Below are positions 11,651 to 24,800 of a DNA stretch of 64,000 bases, piece by piece. Position numbers and translations under genes: made by a program. Origin of the DNA: Azorinus chamasolen. Lineage: Eukaryota; Mollusca; Bivalvia; Cardiida; Solecurtidae. Position 1 is the first letter of the stretch, and each line of letters opens with the position of its first letter. The stretch is from contig OY755236.1 of the NCBI GenBank assembly GCA_963576725.1, forward strand, positions 64,963,379-65,027,378, given 5' to 3'. The notes below the pieces were generated by a model. The model was not told where the DNA came from. It worked only from the letters and a program-made list of their open reading frames with translations, and did no database searches.

Positions 11651-12599
11651 AATAGGTGGCTAGCCTACTTAAACCATTTCTTGATGAGACACATATATTC
11701 ATAGAGTAATGGGTTAAATAGATAATTACATGTATGTAACCGATGAGGTTGCTAGAGATGCCAGGTTTGTATAGGCATTTCGCTTTATTTCTAACAAATT
11801 ACATCCAAATTAGACGATGCCATTATTTCAAAAGCTGGATTCAAAGACAGGACAACCACGGCTTTGGGTAGTTCTAAGCTATTTAATAAGGAATTATGCA
11901 AGTACTGTAGTGCCATGCTACATTATTTGATTAACTGGTGTAAAAAACAAATTATGATGAAATCTGAGCTGACTGTTGCAAATCTTATGCCAAATCAAAG
12001 TAAAAATCAAACTGCCACTTACCGCACATAGTTGGTTTTGCTGGGTTAGCTTTGCGTTGTTACTGTCAATCTTCTGTAATGTTTATGCCACGTTCTGCAC
12101 CAAGTATATATACTTAAACACTGACCTACTTCCGGGGTAATATAGGTCGGGCTTCAGCAATTAGCAAAATTTAGAGTGGGGAAACACCCAATTTCAATCG
12201 ATAAAGCGAGTGTCAAAACGTTTATCTGATTCTATGAAAAATTAAAAAGACCAAGAGAAGTTCATATAAAAATTCTTGCTTCCTTCCTCGGTAGTTTACT
12301 GCAAATAGAAATAAGCAACTGTCTAATAATGAAAAAGCAGAAAGGAAATTTATGACGTTAAATTTATAAATATGGCTGCTTCTCTGATACCCGGCTTGAC
12401 CCGATTGTGAGGAAACCAATAACAACAATATGGTAGTTTCCGTAAACTATTTACATAAATCGCAATTTTTGTTTCATTCACAACTTTGAATAACGACGAG
12501 TGAATTAATTCAACTAATCAATTCATAAGTTATAATTTGGAATAATCAATACGTTTGTATCAACATGTGAATGCCATTGAGCCCAATATCAAGCAAAAA
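11651..12599. other. Intergenic DNA upstream of POLB
   Basis: No convincing gene. Contains only short spurious frames and AT-rich DNA. Confidence 0.5.
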
Positions 12600-12806
12600 A
12601 CTCCCGTGTCAAACCAAAACGAAACTAATCCCGATTGATAAATCGGATAATTCCGTCAGAAAATCGGACATCACCGAAAGCAGACATCGGGGCTAACCCG
12701 CAAATGTTGCATCGTGGGACGGCAACACTTCTCCGTTTTCGCTTTGTTTACAAATTTCAGCAAGCGTCAGCAAGACACGTCAAAACAGCAAATTAACAGC
12801 GACAGA
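12600..12806 (+). promoter_or_regulatory. Candidate POLB 5' UTR / core promoter region
   Basis: Locally richer in CpG than its surroundings, with no obvious TATA box, which fits a housekeeping gene. An out-of-frame ATG at 12703 opens a 30-codon reading frame ending at 12795, just before the POLB start; it matters only if transcription begins upstream of it. The transcription start cannot be placed from sequence. Confidence 0.35.
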
Positions 12807-12870
12807 ATGAGTAAAAGGAAAGATCCAACCAGTGCAAATCCTAATAAGGAATATTGTGACTTTTTAATGG
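12807..12870 (+). CDS. POLB: POLB exon 1 (start codon)
   Basis: Encodes [20 protein letters not shown] then Met and the first base of a Glu codon. Donor is gtaatag at 12871. MSKRK matches the vertebrate N-terminus. The open frame extends upstream to 12714 but contains no other ATG. Confidence 0.92.
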
Positions 12871-15800
12871 GTAATAGTTCGATACTCCTGCACGCATGTT
12901 GCAGAACGGTTTATTCGCCTACTGTTGATTCGTCCCTGGTCTTCCGCAGTGCCGTTTAACCATTTACCTGATAATTATCATCATCATCATCATCATCATC
13001 TGCGTACGTTTAGATTATACAGGCCTGAATTAATAATGCCCCGAGCGTGAGTTCTATTAGAATTGTCTTCTTCGAAGGAGGGACAAATAACCATGAATAG
13101 TAATGCTGAAACTTTATTATGAATAAGATTTTTTATAACCATATAGCAGAAACTTTAAAATTATACCTACGGTTATGTTGTTTCATAAGCAAAAAGAACA
13201 GACACTGATCAGACAGTTGTTACCTGATCTAGAAATATTTTGTTTGAAATTGCATGTCTATCAGGGAAAATAAAACAAGGATTTTGTGTTGTTTCGTTGA
13301 CCTTCCCATTCGTCGACTTCAATCTATATTGTAGACCTAAAGTCATTTCGTCGACCTTATCATTACATAAGGATTATATTTTAAAAAATTCATATCTATG
13401 CCGTGGCTATATGTATTTGATGTGATACCTGTCAACAATTATCGCAAACATGCAAATCATAGTTCAGACCCAGATCAAGATTACGTTATATTAAATTTTT
13501 GATCAAAAAGAAATATTACGCGAAACAAGAATTTTTTATGAAAGCTTATATAACGAACAGAATATAGAAAAAGATATTGATTTGGAAAGAGAATTAGACG
13601 GTTGTAAATTTAAAAAGCTAAATATAGATCAAAAGAAAAGTTTGGAGGGTTTGCAAACTTTCGAAGAAGTCTCAAATACATTAAAAAATATGAAGAATGA
13701 CAAAAGTCCTGGGTGTGACGGATTTTCATCAAATTTTTTTAAGGTGCTTTGGAATAGAATCGGTCATTTTGTTGTAAAAGCATTAAATTGTGCCTTTTTA
13801 GATGAAAATTTTTCCAGAAATATTAAATTAGGTACAATTACTTGTATTCCAAAAGACAACAAACCGAAACAGTTTTTGAAAAATTGGAGACCGATAACAT
13901 TGCTCAATGTTTTGTACAAACTGGCTTCTGGTAGTATTGCCAACAGGCTGAAAAACGTCTTAGACACTTTAGTGTCTCGAGATCAAACAGGCTTCGTAAA
14001 AGGAAGGTACATTGGTGAAAATACTAGACTTGTGTACGATATCATGAAATATTGTGAAGACAATGATACTCCAGGCTTACTAATGCTTATCGACTTTGAG
14101 AAGGCTTTTGATTCATTGTCTTTGCAATTCATCGAGAAAACATTATCTTTTGTATGTGTACAATTAAACGGGTTTTTATCAGATTTTTTCCATGTGAAAA
14201 GAGGCTGCAGACAAGGGGATCCTATTTGGCCGTACATATTTATCCTTTGTGCTGAAATTTTATCCATAAAAATAAAACATTGCAAAAATATTAAAGGAAT
14301 TAAAATCAAGGATGAAGAATACTTAATATCGCAATTTGCAGATGACACTTCTTTACTTCCAGATGGATCAGAAAAAACATTAGAAAGTGTTCTAGAAACA
14401 CTCAATAATTTTGCATTGATATCAGGATTAAAAGTAAACTTTGATAAAACAAAGGTTATATGGTTAGGTCCGCTGAAATATACTACAAAATCAATCAAAA
14501 CTAAATGGAAATTGTCTTGGGGAGAAACTAGATTCACATTACTTGGAATAATTTTCGATGTAAATTTGAAAGGCATTTGCAGTTTGAACTTTGAAAATAA
14601 GTTATTAAAGGTACAGAAATGCATTTCTTATTGGAAACGAAGAAAATTACACCGATTGGAAGAATAACTGTTGTAAAATCACTGCTATTGCCAATGTTCA
14701 CACATCTATTTACAAGTTTGCCAACACCAAAATCGGGTTTTATAGAAATGCTTGAAAAAACATTTTTGGATTTTATATGGGATGGAAAAGCAAAAATTAA
14801 AAAATGCGTGTCAATTAAAGACTACACAGAAGGGGGTTTAAAGATAACTGACATAAATAGTTATATAGGTAGTCTGAAAATTAAATGGTTAAGAAACTTC
14901 ATTTTACATAATAATGGCAAATGTTACAATTTATTGGAAAACCTGGTCGATATGAATAAACTCTTTAACACAGGGAAAATGTTCTGTGAACTAATTTTAA
15001 AAAAGGAAAAAAATGAATTTTGGATTGATGTATTTAAAGCATATATAATGTATTCTAAAAGTTTTTGCTTTGAAGATCTCTCCAAGGTTTATAATATGCC
15101 AATATTCTATAATGAACATCTTCTTATAGATAAAAAACCGATATTTTTTCCAGCGTTGTATGATAGAGGTATAAGATATGTAAAAGATATTATAGACAAT
15201 GAAGGAAAATTCTTAAGTTTAACATACTTAGAAAACATTACTGGAAGAAAAATTAATTTTCTTCAATATAATAGCTTGAAGAATGTTACAAAGTTATTTA
15301 TTGATAAATGCGGTTTCACTATATAAGAAATTCATGGTTCTATTGTCAATTTTCCAACTATAAGCTGTTACATGTACCCAATTCTAACTAGAAAGGACAT
15401 GAATAAGTTTGTATATAAAACTCTTTCTAAAAATGAAGAGGTCCCTACTAGTAAAATAAAGTGGATATCTATATTTGAAAATAAAGATATTAACTGGAAA
15501 TCGGTATACAGCTATGTGTTTAAGTGCACAAGAGATACATCTATTCAATGGTTACAAATTAGAATAATGCATAGAATATTACCGACAAATTCATTGTTAT
15601 TTAAAATGAAAATTGTAGACAATAATTTGTGTACTTTCTGCGGATCTCAAGAAGAAACCCTAGTTCATCTATTTTGGGAATGTTGTGAAGTTAAACCATT
15701 GTTAAACTATATTTCAGACAAAGTGTCGCAATATCATCCTGACCTAAAACTTGATAGCATGTGCATATTATTGGGAACATGCAACAAGAATATTAAACTA

Positions 15801-18800
15801 GATGTTTTACTTTTAGAAGTAAAGAGATATATATTCCTGTGTAAAATAAAAAAGATTAAAATCATCCAACATCACTGACGAAGAAAGGAATCTTTGGACA
15901 CTTGTAAGATATTTTATTCCAAGCTGCATTTAACATACTAGATAGAAAGAAACAAGTGTTGAATTTTGAAACATACGTGCACAAAAAAAATCTTAGAGAT
16001 GTATGGTTTTTCATTTATGTTGATACACTGTATAATTAAATTTGTTGAGTGTATGTAACTGAAATGTTTGGTTATGTTTACAATGTATAATAGTTCGAGT
16101 GTGTGTATTGGAATGTTTGTTTATGTATACAATGTCAAAACTGTAAATGTTTAATTACTTATAAATAAGTGAGTTATTAATATATTATTAGCGATGTTAT
16201 GATCGTGCAGTCAAAGAAAAACTAATTTCACTTATATCTACGTGATTCTTTTGATTTTTATTTCTCGTTCATATATTGTGAGATCAGTAGAATGCCATGT
16301 CAAGTTTATTTTAACCATTTCCCTCATATAAACATGTTTTTACGCATCTGCAAACAGAGTAGACCCAGATCAGACGGCTCCTAGAGAAGCCGTCTGATCC
16401 TACTCTGTTTGTTATTATAATTTGATAGATCTGTTTCTTTACTTTCTAAAATGGCAACAATATTCCACCTTGCATATTATATTTTAACTATTTTGTCCAT
16501 GAATATTCAGTAGGTATTGAAAATTGGAATAAACATAGAACAGGGAAAGGGTTAAATAGCTTGATATGATCAGATTCTGTACTATTTTCTGGAGCATACA
16601 TTACCCCTCAACAAATCTGCTATGTAAAATATACACTCGGAAAAAATCCCATAATTATGTCTCCCCCCATATTTATATGGGGGAGACATATTGTTTTCGT
16701 GAGAGTTGTCTGTCTGTCCGTCCGTCTGTCCGTCTGTCTGTCTGTCCGTCTGTCCGTCTGTCTGTCACACTTTTTGTCCGGACGATAACTTCAATATGCC
16801 TGATGTCAGTTGATTGAAACTTCATATATGGAAAGAGCATAATGAGAGGAAGTGTCATGCACAAGGTCCATAACTCTGGCTTCACTAATATTGGAGTTAT
16901 TGCCCTTTGTAAAAATAAATCACACTTTTTTGTCCGGACGATAACTCCTATATGGCTCATGCCATTGGATTGAAACTTCATATATGGAAAGATCATGACG
17001 AGAGGAAGTGTCATGCACAAGGTCCATAACTCTGGCTTCACTAATATTGGAGTTATTGCCCTTTGTAAAAAATATCATAATTTTTTGTCCGGACAATAAC
17101 TTCAATATGCCTGATGCCAGTTGATTGAAACTTCATATATGGAAAGAGCATAATGAGAGGAAGTGTCATGCACAAGGTCCATAACTCTGGCTTCACTAAT
17201 ATTGGAGTTATTGCCCTTTGTAAAAAATATCATAATTTTTTGTCCGGACAATAACTTCAATATGCCTGATGCCATTGGATTGAAACTTCATATATGGAAA
17301 GATCATAACGAGAGGAAGTGTCATGCAGAAGGTACATAACTCTGGCTTCACTAATATAGGAGTTATTGCCCTTTGTAAAAAAATCACACTTTTTTGTCCG
17401 GACGATAACTTCTATATGGCTCATGCCATTGGATTGAAACTTCATATATGGAAAGATCATAACGAGAGGAAGTGTCATGCACAAGGTCCATAACTCTGGC
17501 TTCACTAATATTGGAGTTATTGCCCTTTGTAAAAACAATCACAATTTTTTGTCCAGATGATTACTCCTATGTGACACATGCCATTGGAGTTAAACTTCAT
17601 ACATGGAACGATCATAATAAGAGAAAGTGTCATGCATAAGATCCTTAACTCGAGCTTCAATAAATTTAGAGTTATTGCCCCTTGTACATTTGTTTAATTC
17701 TTTCTTGTCCGGACGATAACTCCTACATGGCTCTTTCCATCGTATTGAAACTTCATAATGGAAAGAGCATGATGAGAGAAAGTGTCATGAACAAGGGCCA
17801 TAATTCTGGCTTCAATACTTTTGGAGTTATTGCCCTTTGTTACATTTTTTGGCCGATCAATAACTCCTGTTTGACTGATGCTATTGGAATGACATTTTAT
17901 TTTTGGAAAGAGCATGATGAAAGTAAGTGTCATGCACAAGGGCCATAAATCTGGTATCAGTATTTTTGGAGTTATTAGCTGTTATCATTTTCTTCTTGAA
18001 AAATGTAGTGTGGAAAACGCATAATGAGGGGAAGTATCATTTATCAAGACCATAACATTTTTAGTGATTTCCCTTTACATATTGTTTTTATTAGAGGGAA
18101 GACATCCGTTTTTTTGACAAAAACCTCTAGTTGTATCTGTTTATAAACAGAACATTTTTTTTTATCAAATATAACATGATTTAGATCTAGCTGGGTCTAA
18201 ACTATAACATCAGCAGTTTGTGCTAATTGCCAGCACGCACCTATTGAATAGGCTAATTAACATGAAATGCTCATATTGATAAGGAAACAAAAAACAACAC
18301 AATTTTAACAGTTGATAAGTAGACCATTTTTAGCTTGTCTGTTTCGAAGAAATCACGAGCTATTGTCGTAACTCCGGCGGCGGCGTCATTGTCGTCCGAA
18401 ATTTTAACATTAACTTCTTCAATTTTTCATTTACAACCTTCATTTTTGGTATGCATGTTCATCTTGACAATGCCGACAGATGAGCGTTCACACCCACTTG
18501 CGGTGCTCTTGTTTAAAGTGATTTAGATCTGGGTCTAAACAATGAAATAGGTAGTTTGCGATAATTGCCAGCACGTGCCGATTTTAACAGCTAATTACCG
18601 GTACTTAACTTATACATATAGGATCTACTACATAACAAGATCTTGATTTGGATTTGAACTATGATTTTAACAAGTATAACGCATATGATTAAATCTGGGT
18701 GTAAACTATGAAGCATGCGCCAGTTGGATATAGGCTAACACCTATTGCTTATATTTTATTGATAACTCATTATTTATAATCTACTACCAAATTAATTTAA

Positions 18801-21800
18801 TGTCATCTTGATCTGGATCTAAACTATGATTTGGCAGTTTGCGATAATTGCCGACACGCGTCACATCCAATACATAGCTGCAACATATGTGTGAAACATT
18901 ATCCCTCATAATGTAATGATAAGGTCGAAGAAACGACACTTTGGTACACGTCTCACCATTAAGACATTCCTGATCTTATCTCTTAAGTTTATTTTGAGAT
19001 AAAACCTAACAATCCCCCTCAAATTCTATGAAATCTCTCCAAATTTAGAATTTTTATTATTTATTTGTAAAACTAGCCTATCCCCTTTTGAAAAGATACA
19101 ACCAAGCAACGTCAATGTGGTTAATGGTTAATACAGCGATCATCACTTGAAGCTTGCCTACATTTATAAAAGTATCTGCAGTCACATAAATTTATTACCT
19201 GTAGGTGGAAATACCCTAATTACCCTTAGTATCTGGACAGACGAACATAGGCATGTAACCAGCTGTTCTTATAAACAAGATTGACCCCGGGTCAACAGGT
19301 TCGCAGTCATGCATTCTACTACATCGCCATAAAAACGCACTTGTACAGCAAGGCCGTACAAGTGATGGTAAACCTACACACTGTGACAGGCAAATAGTGC
19401 AGACCAAGATCAAATGGCTCCTGAAGAAGCTGTTTGATCAGCATCCACACAATTTGCTCCTATGTCAGTCTAATTCATTAAGGTTATAAAAATGGTACCA
19501 AATTGAAAATTTAGCTGTAACAGCCAGTGAAGAAAAGAGACAGGATGTCCCATTACTAAGGGTAATCAGGGTACTCTAAAATAGGAAAAAAAACACATGA
19601 AAGAATTTCAAAATAGCATTTCTCTGAAGAGAGTCATATATGCATAACCAACAGGATACTCTTATATCCGTATGCATTGAATACAATGAAATTTGAAATT
19701 TGACCAAAACTATTTCCATTGGTTTGGAGAAATGTTCTTCCACAAATGATGTTCTTAACCCTTTAACGATGGAGAGGCCTTTTCAAGCCTTTGCAAACAG
19801 TGTTGCCCCAGATCAGATGGCACTGTAGGAGCAGTCTGTGATCAGGGTTTGTGCTGTTTTACAGAACTATATTCAGGTACAACTAATTCTAAAGTGTCTG
19901 TCTGAGCCAAATAACCCATGAAATGCTTATATTGATAAAACACTCATAATGTTGAGGAAAAAAACAACAACACAATTTTAATAGTTGAAATCGGTAGTTT
20001 GTGATAATTGCCAGCACGCCCCCATTTTAACACCTAATTACTTAACTTATACACATAGGATCTACTACATAACATGATCTTGATTTGAACTATGATTTTA
20101 ACAAGTATAACGCACATGATAAAATCTGGGTGTAAACTATGAAGCACACGGCAGTTGGATAGGCTAACATCTATTGCTTATATTTTATTAATAACTCACT
20201 TATTTATAATCTACTACCAAATTAATATAATATAATCTTGATCTGGGTCTGAACTCTGATTTGGCAGTTCCTCTCTCTCTCCCTCTCTCCCTCTCCTTCC
20301 TCCCTCTCGCATGCACACACTCTCTCTATCTCCTGTATATTCATGTAAAAAAAAATTACATTATGAATACTAAAAGCGGAATATTTATAATGGTATATGT
20401 CTTTGGCAGAAACTGTAGAATCAGTTGTACTGGTCAGTATATAATTTTATAGACAAGCAACACAGACCCTGATCAGACTCATGCTCCTACAGGAGCCATC
20501 TGATCTTGGGCTACTCTGTTTACAAAGGTGATTCTATCAGTTGAAGGGTTAACCAGGTAGGCCTGGATATCAGATTCATTTCCCATGCATGGACTTGGAT
20601 TACTAGTTGACCTACCCGATCATATTGGTACCGGTTATAAAGAGGTTGCCTTAACCCTTCCCTGTTCTAAGTTTATTCATAATTTCAATACCTACTGAAT
20701 ATTTATGGACAAAATTGTTATAATGAAATATGAAAGGTGGAACATTTGTAGCTATTTCAGAAAGAATAGGAACAGATCTTTCAAATTCCATTAGCAAACA
20801 GAGCAGACCCTGATCAGACGGCTCCTGTAGGATCTACTCTGTTCGCAGATGCATGAAAACACGTTTATATGAGGGAAAGGGTTATATTTATTCAAAATTT
20901 CATATCTACTGAATATTCATGGGTAAATAGTTATAAATTTTATTATGAAATATGGAAGGTGGAACATTGTACCGCATTTTAGAAAATAAAGAGAGATCTT
21001 TCAAATTCCATTAGCAAACAGAGCAGACCATAATCAGACGGCATCTGATCTGGTTCTACTGTGTATGCAAATGCGTGAAAACACATTTATATGTAGGAAA
21101 GGGTAAATAAGGAAAACATGTGTGTTTTCAAATTGGGAATTGCCCTTTTAATGGTTCCTGTTGTTGTATAGAGAAAAAAATCGCTGATGCTGTTTGCATA
21201 AGTCACCTGCCCAATAATCCATTCCCTCATAGGCTACTTTTTAGATCCAACCTCTTTGAACAAATGTGCTGAAAAGGAGCATTTACTGGAAAAGGGAAAA
21301 TTTTAGAAGTGTGTAGGGTTGAAACCATTGTGATAAATATTTGTCACAATGGTTTGAGAGTGACTTACAGAAGCATCCAGGCATGAATTTAGAGGGATTG
21401 GAGCTGGTGTAACCAACCTCCCCCCCCCCCCCCCCCCCCCAACCCCTGGCCCAAACAAACTTTTATTAGATCAAGATCTAATAAAATTCAATAAAACAAT
21501 GTTTGAGTTATTTTATTTCCCAGTTCGAGGTTGAATGGCATCACTAGTGTCTTTGATGTCATCCAAACATTTCAAAATAATAGAAAAAAGGAAAAAGCAG
21601 TAGTAGAAAAGACATGAATATAACAAAATGAAATGATGATGAAGAGCTATACTTTACAAACAAATGGGATGTTTACAATATGGTCTTGATTTCAGAACTG
21701 GCTAATTATGAAAAAAATGTCAACCGCCAAATGCACAAGTACAATGCGTACAGAAAGGCAGCTGGAGCCTTGGCACAACATGGGACTAAAATCAACAGTG

Positions 21801-24800
21801 GCAAGGAAGCAAAGGCCCTGGTAGGATTTGAATGAATATTAACACTTTACTCCATGAATATAATTGTAAGAAATACTGACATCACAAATATTTATTAGAT
21901 TAATTGTTATAATAGCACATAGACACAGGATTTTTCGGCTATGACAGAGATTATAGGATCAATATCTAAATTATATCATATGCAAACTGAGCATACCCTT
22001 ATCAGACGGCTCCTATAGGAGCCGTCTGATCTGAGTCTACTCTGTTTGCAAAGGCGTAGAAAGGCGTACTTATGGAGTAATGGGTTAACTGTTAGCATGC
22101 TGAGCAAATTCTCTCTGGCTGAATGCAATTTACATTAATCTAGATTTTTTTCTCCATTTCTTTTCATAAATGTGATGAGTGTTAAACAGTTTGGATCCTG
22201 ATGAGATGCAGAGTTACTCCTCCAGACATCCTCTGACTGAGTCTACACTGTTTGCAATTGCAGGTTCACTCAATTTCTTCATTCCAAACCTTAACCCTTT
22301 GAGTGCTAAATACAGTAAAACCTCTTCATAATGACCAGGTGGCAGGTGGCTCCTACAGGAGCGTTCTGTTCTACTTTCTCCTTGCTTTAAGCAGCCACCT
22401 GTAATGTAGTGGCCATTGTAGAGAGGTAGTACTGTATTCAAAATGGATTACCCCGTCATTGTTTAATGATAGACTCCATTCAGTATGAAATTTGCTAGAG
22501 GATGTTGAGTGACACACAGTGCAGACCCTGATCAGAGGTTGCCTAGCCATCTGCTCTGGCCATACACAGTTTTCAAAAACCAGTGCATTCATAACCAGCA
22601 TTCAAAATGTTTAAAGTAGACCTATATCAGCTATTTCATAGAAACATTTACAGTAGTAGTGGATTAAATAAGGTGGATTCTGATTAGGGACATACTGTAT
22701 AATTATTTAACCCTTTCCCTCATATAAACGTGTTTCTACGCATTTGCAAACAGAGTAGACCCAGAGTCTACTCTGTTTGCTAATAGAATTTGATAGAACC
22801 GTTTCCTTACTTTCTAAAATGTCTACAATGTTCCACCTTCCATATTTCTTTATAACTATTTTGTTAATGAATATTCAGTAGGTACTGAAAAATGGCCTAA
22901 ATAAAGAACAGGGAAAGGGTTAACCTAAATAATCCCCACCCGCCCCCTGTAAAAGAAACATGTTTAGCTCAAAAAGTCAGATTTTGTGCAGTTTTGACTA
23001 TCATACTTCTATTAAATCAAGCTTTTGAGAAATTATTGACCATGTGACCAACAGCTTTGATCTTGATTAGTTGTCCAATTATGTCTTATCTGTATCCAAG
23101 CTGTTTGCCAATAAGTAGCGGATCAAGTAGCGGGTTAACCCTTCGCTTGCTGAATTTTAAAATACATTTCTCCTTCTTTACCCATGCCCTGTTGTATAAT
23201 TACATATATCTTCACTGTGTACAAGTATTTCGCTGTGCAATCACTGCTGTGGAGTGCACTGGTTGCACAATCAATTTGTAAATAGTGCAGACCCTGATGA
23301 GACAGCTCCTGCAGGAGCTGTCTCATCTGGGTCTTCACTATTTACAGGTAGGTATATTGACGTGAATAGCAAGCGAAGGGTTAAGACACTGGACAAAAGA
23401 CTTTAATTGTAGCCATTTTAGAAAATAACAAGAAACAGAACTATCAAAATCCATTAGCAAACAGAGCAGACCATGATCAAACCTCCTATAGGAGCCGTCT
23501 GATCTGGGTCTACTCTGTTTGCAAATATGTGAAAATGCGTTTATATGAGGGAAAGGGTTAATGCAGGGTGACTTTTATCCTGCATTAAGCTGCCACCTGT
23601 CTCCAAGATCGATATCTATACTAAATTTAATGTCCAGTTTAGAGAGGGTTTACTGTATGTCCATAAGGTACTGTTCTGATAACTCTTAATGAAATAAATC
23701 GATTATTCATGATTGAATTGTTGGCTCCTTGGTAGTGCTGAATTTTTGATAGCCTGTGCAAATAGTTTGCATCCAGAAATGATTCCAAGTAACTTGGCAT
23801 CTCATCAGGATCCAACCATTTGACACTCTGACAGTATGGTTGAAGAGAAATGCAGAAAAATGCAACAATAGAAATGCAGTAGAACCTGTCTTGAGTAACT
23901 ATCACAAAATAGGTCTATTTATGGGTATCTTAATGCAGGTCAATTGTAATTCAGAAAGCACCTGCATTAAGCAACCACCTGCTTTTTAAGATTCCTGTGT
24001 TCAATTAATGAATGGTCACTTAAGATAGGTTCTACAGTAGTAACAGACAACAGTTTTGCAGAAACTTACTTTATAGCTACAAAGCATTAACAAGTATAAG
24101 TTCCATCAACATGCAAGGAAAATCCTACTTTTGTTCTTACAGGATGGTGTTGGAGATAAAATTGGCAAAAAAATTGATGAGTTCATACAGACTGGGAAAC
24201 TTGAAAAACTGGAGAAGGTATGTACAATGTATTATAGTTGAACAGTATTATACACCTGCCTGATAAATGTATGATTTTTTCGTGTAAAGATAGTTTATAT
24301 AGGAGCTTTCTGTTTTACTTCCACCTTGCTTTAAGCAGCCACCTGCCCTAAATACCAACTAATTAGCACAATTTAGTGGCCATTATAGAGAGGTTTTACT
24401 GTACATCTTTTTTATTTCAAACAGCAAATAGCAGACCCTGATCAGGCAGTTTCTACAGGAGCCATCTGTTTTCATAGAGGCGTAGAATGGCCTATGTAAT
24501 GAGTAAATTGTTAAGGAATTATATAGGTCTAATTCCATAGCTTTGCCACGGCCAAAACTTCATGTGTTTATTTGTTATTATAAAACATCATCAAACTAGT
24601 GTTTATTCAGTCATTGTTTCCTACATAATGTCATCGGGTTAAAAAGTTGAAGCAGATAACAATAATTAATATTTGCAGATGACTATTCCTTGTCATACTT
24701 AGACTGAATGTTTGAGGGGTATACCGTCCAGGACAACCTGATTCCAGTATATACCCCTCAAAAATTCAATCTGTCGGAAGAGGCAATTTTGTCAAAAGCT

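Noticed and set aside
12714..12806. In-frame extension of POLB exon 1 upstream
   Set aside because: The frame begins with GTG, not ATG; the conserved MSKRK start at 12807 is the first in-frame ATG.
13983..14624. 213-codon minus-strand frame
   Set aside because: Shadow of the LINE reverse transcriptase on the other strand.
16673..17538. Minus-strand frames with repeating [14 protein letters not shown] peptides
   Set aside because: Produced by the ~155-bp tandem units of a mobile element.
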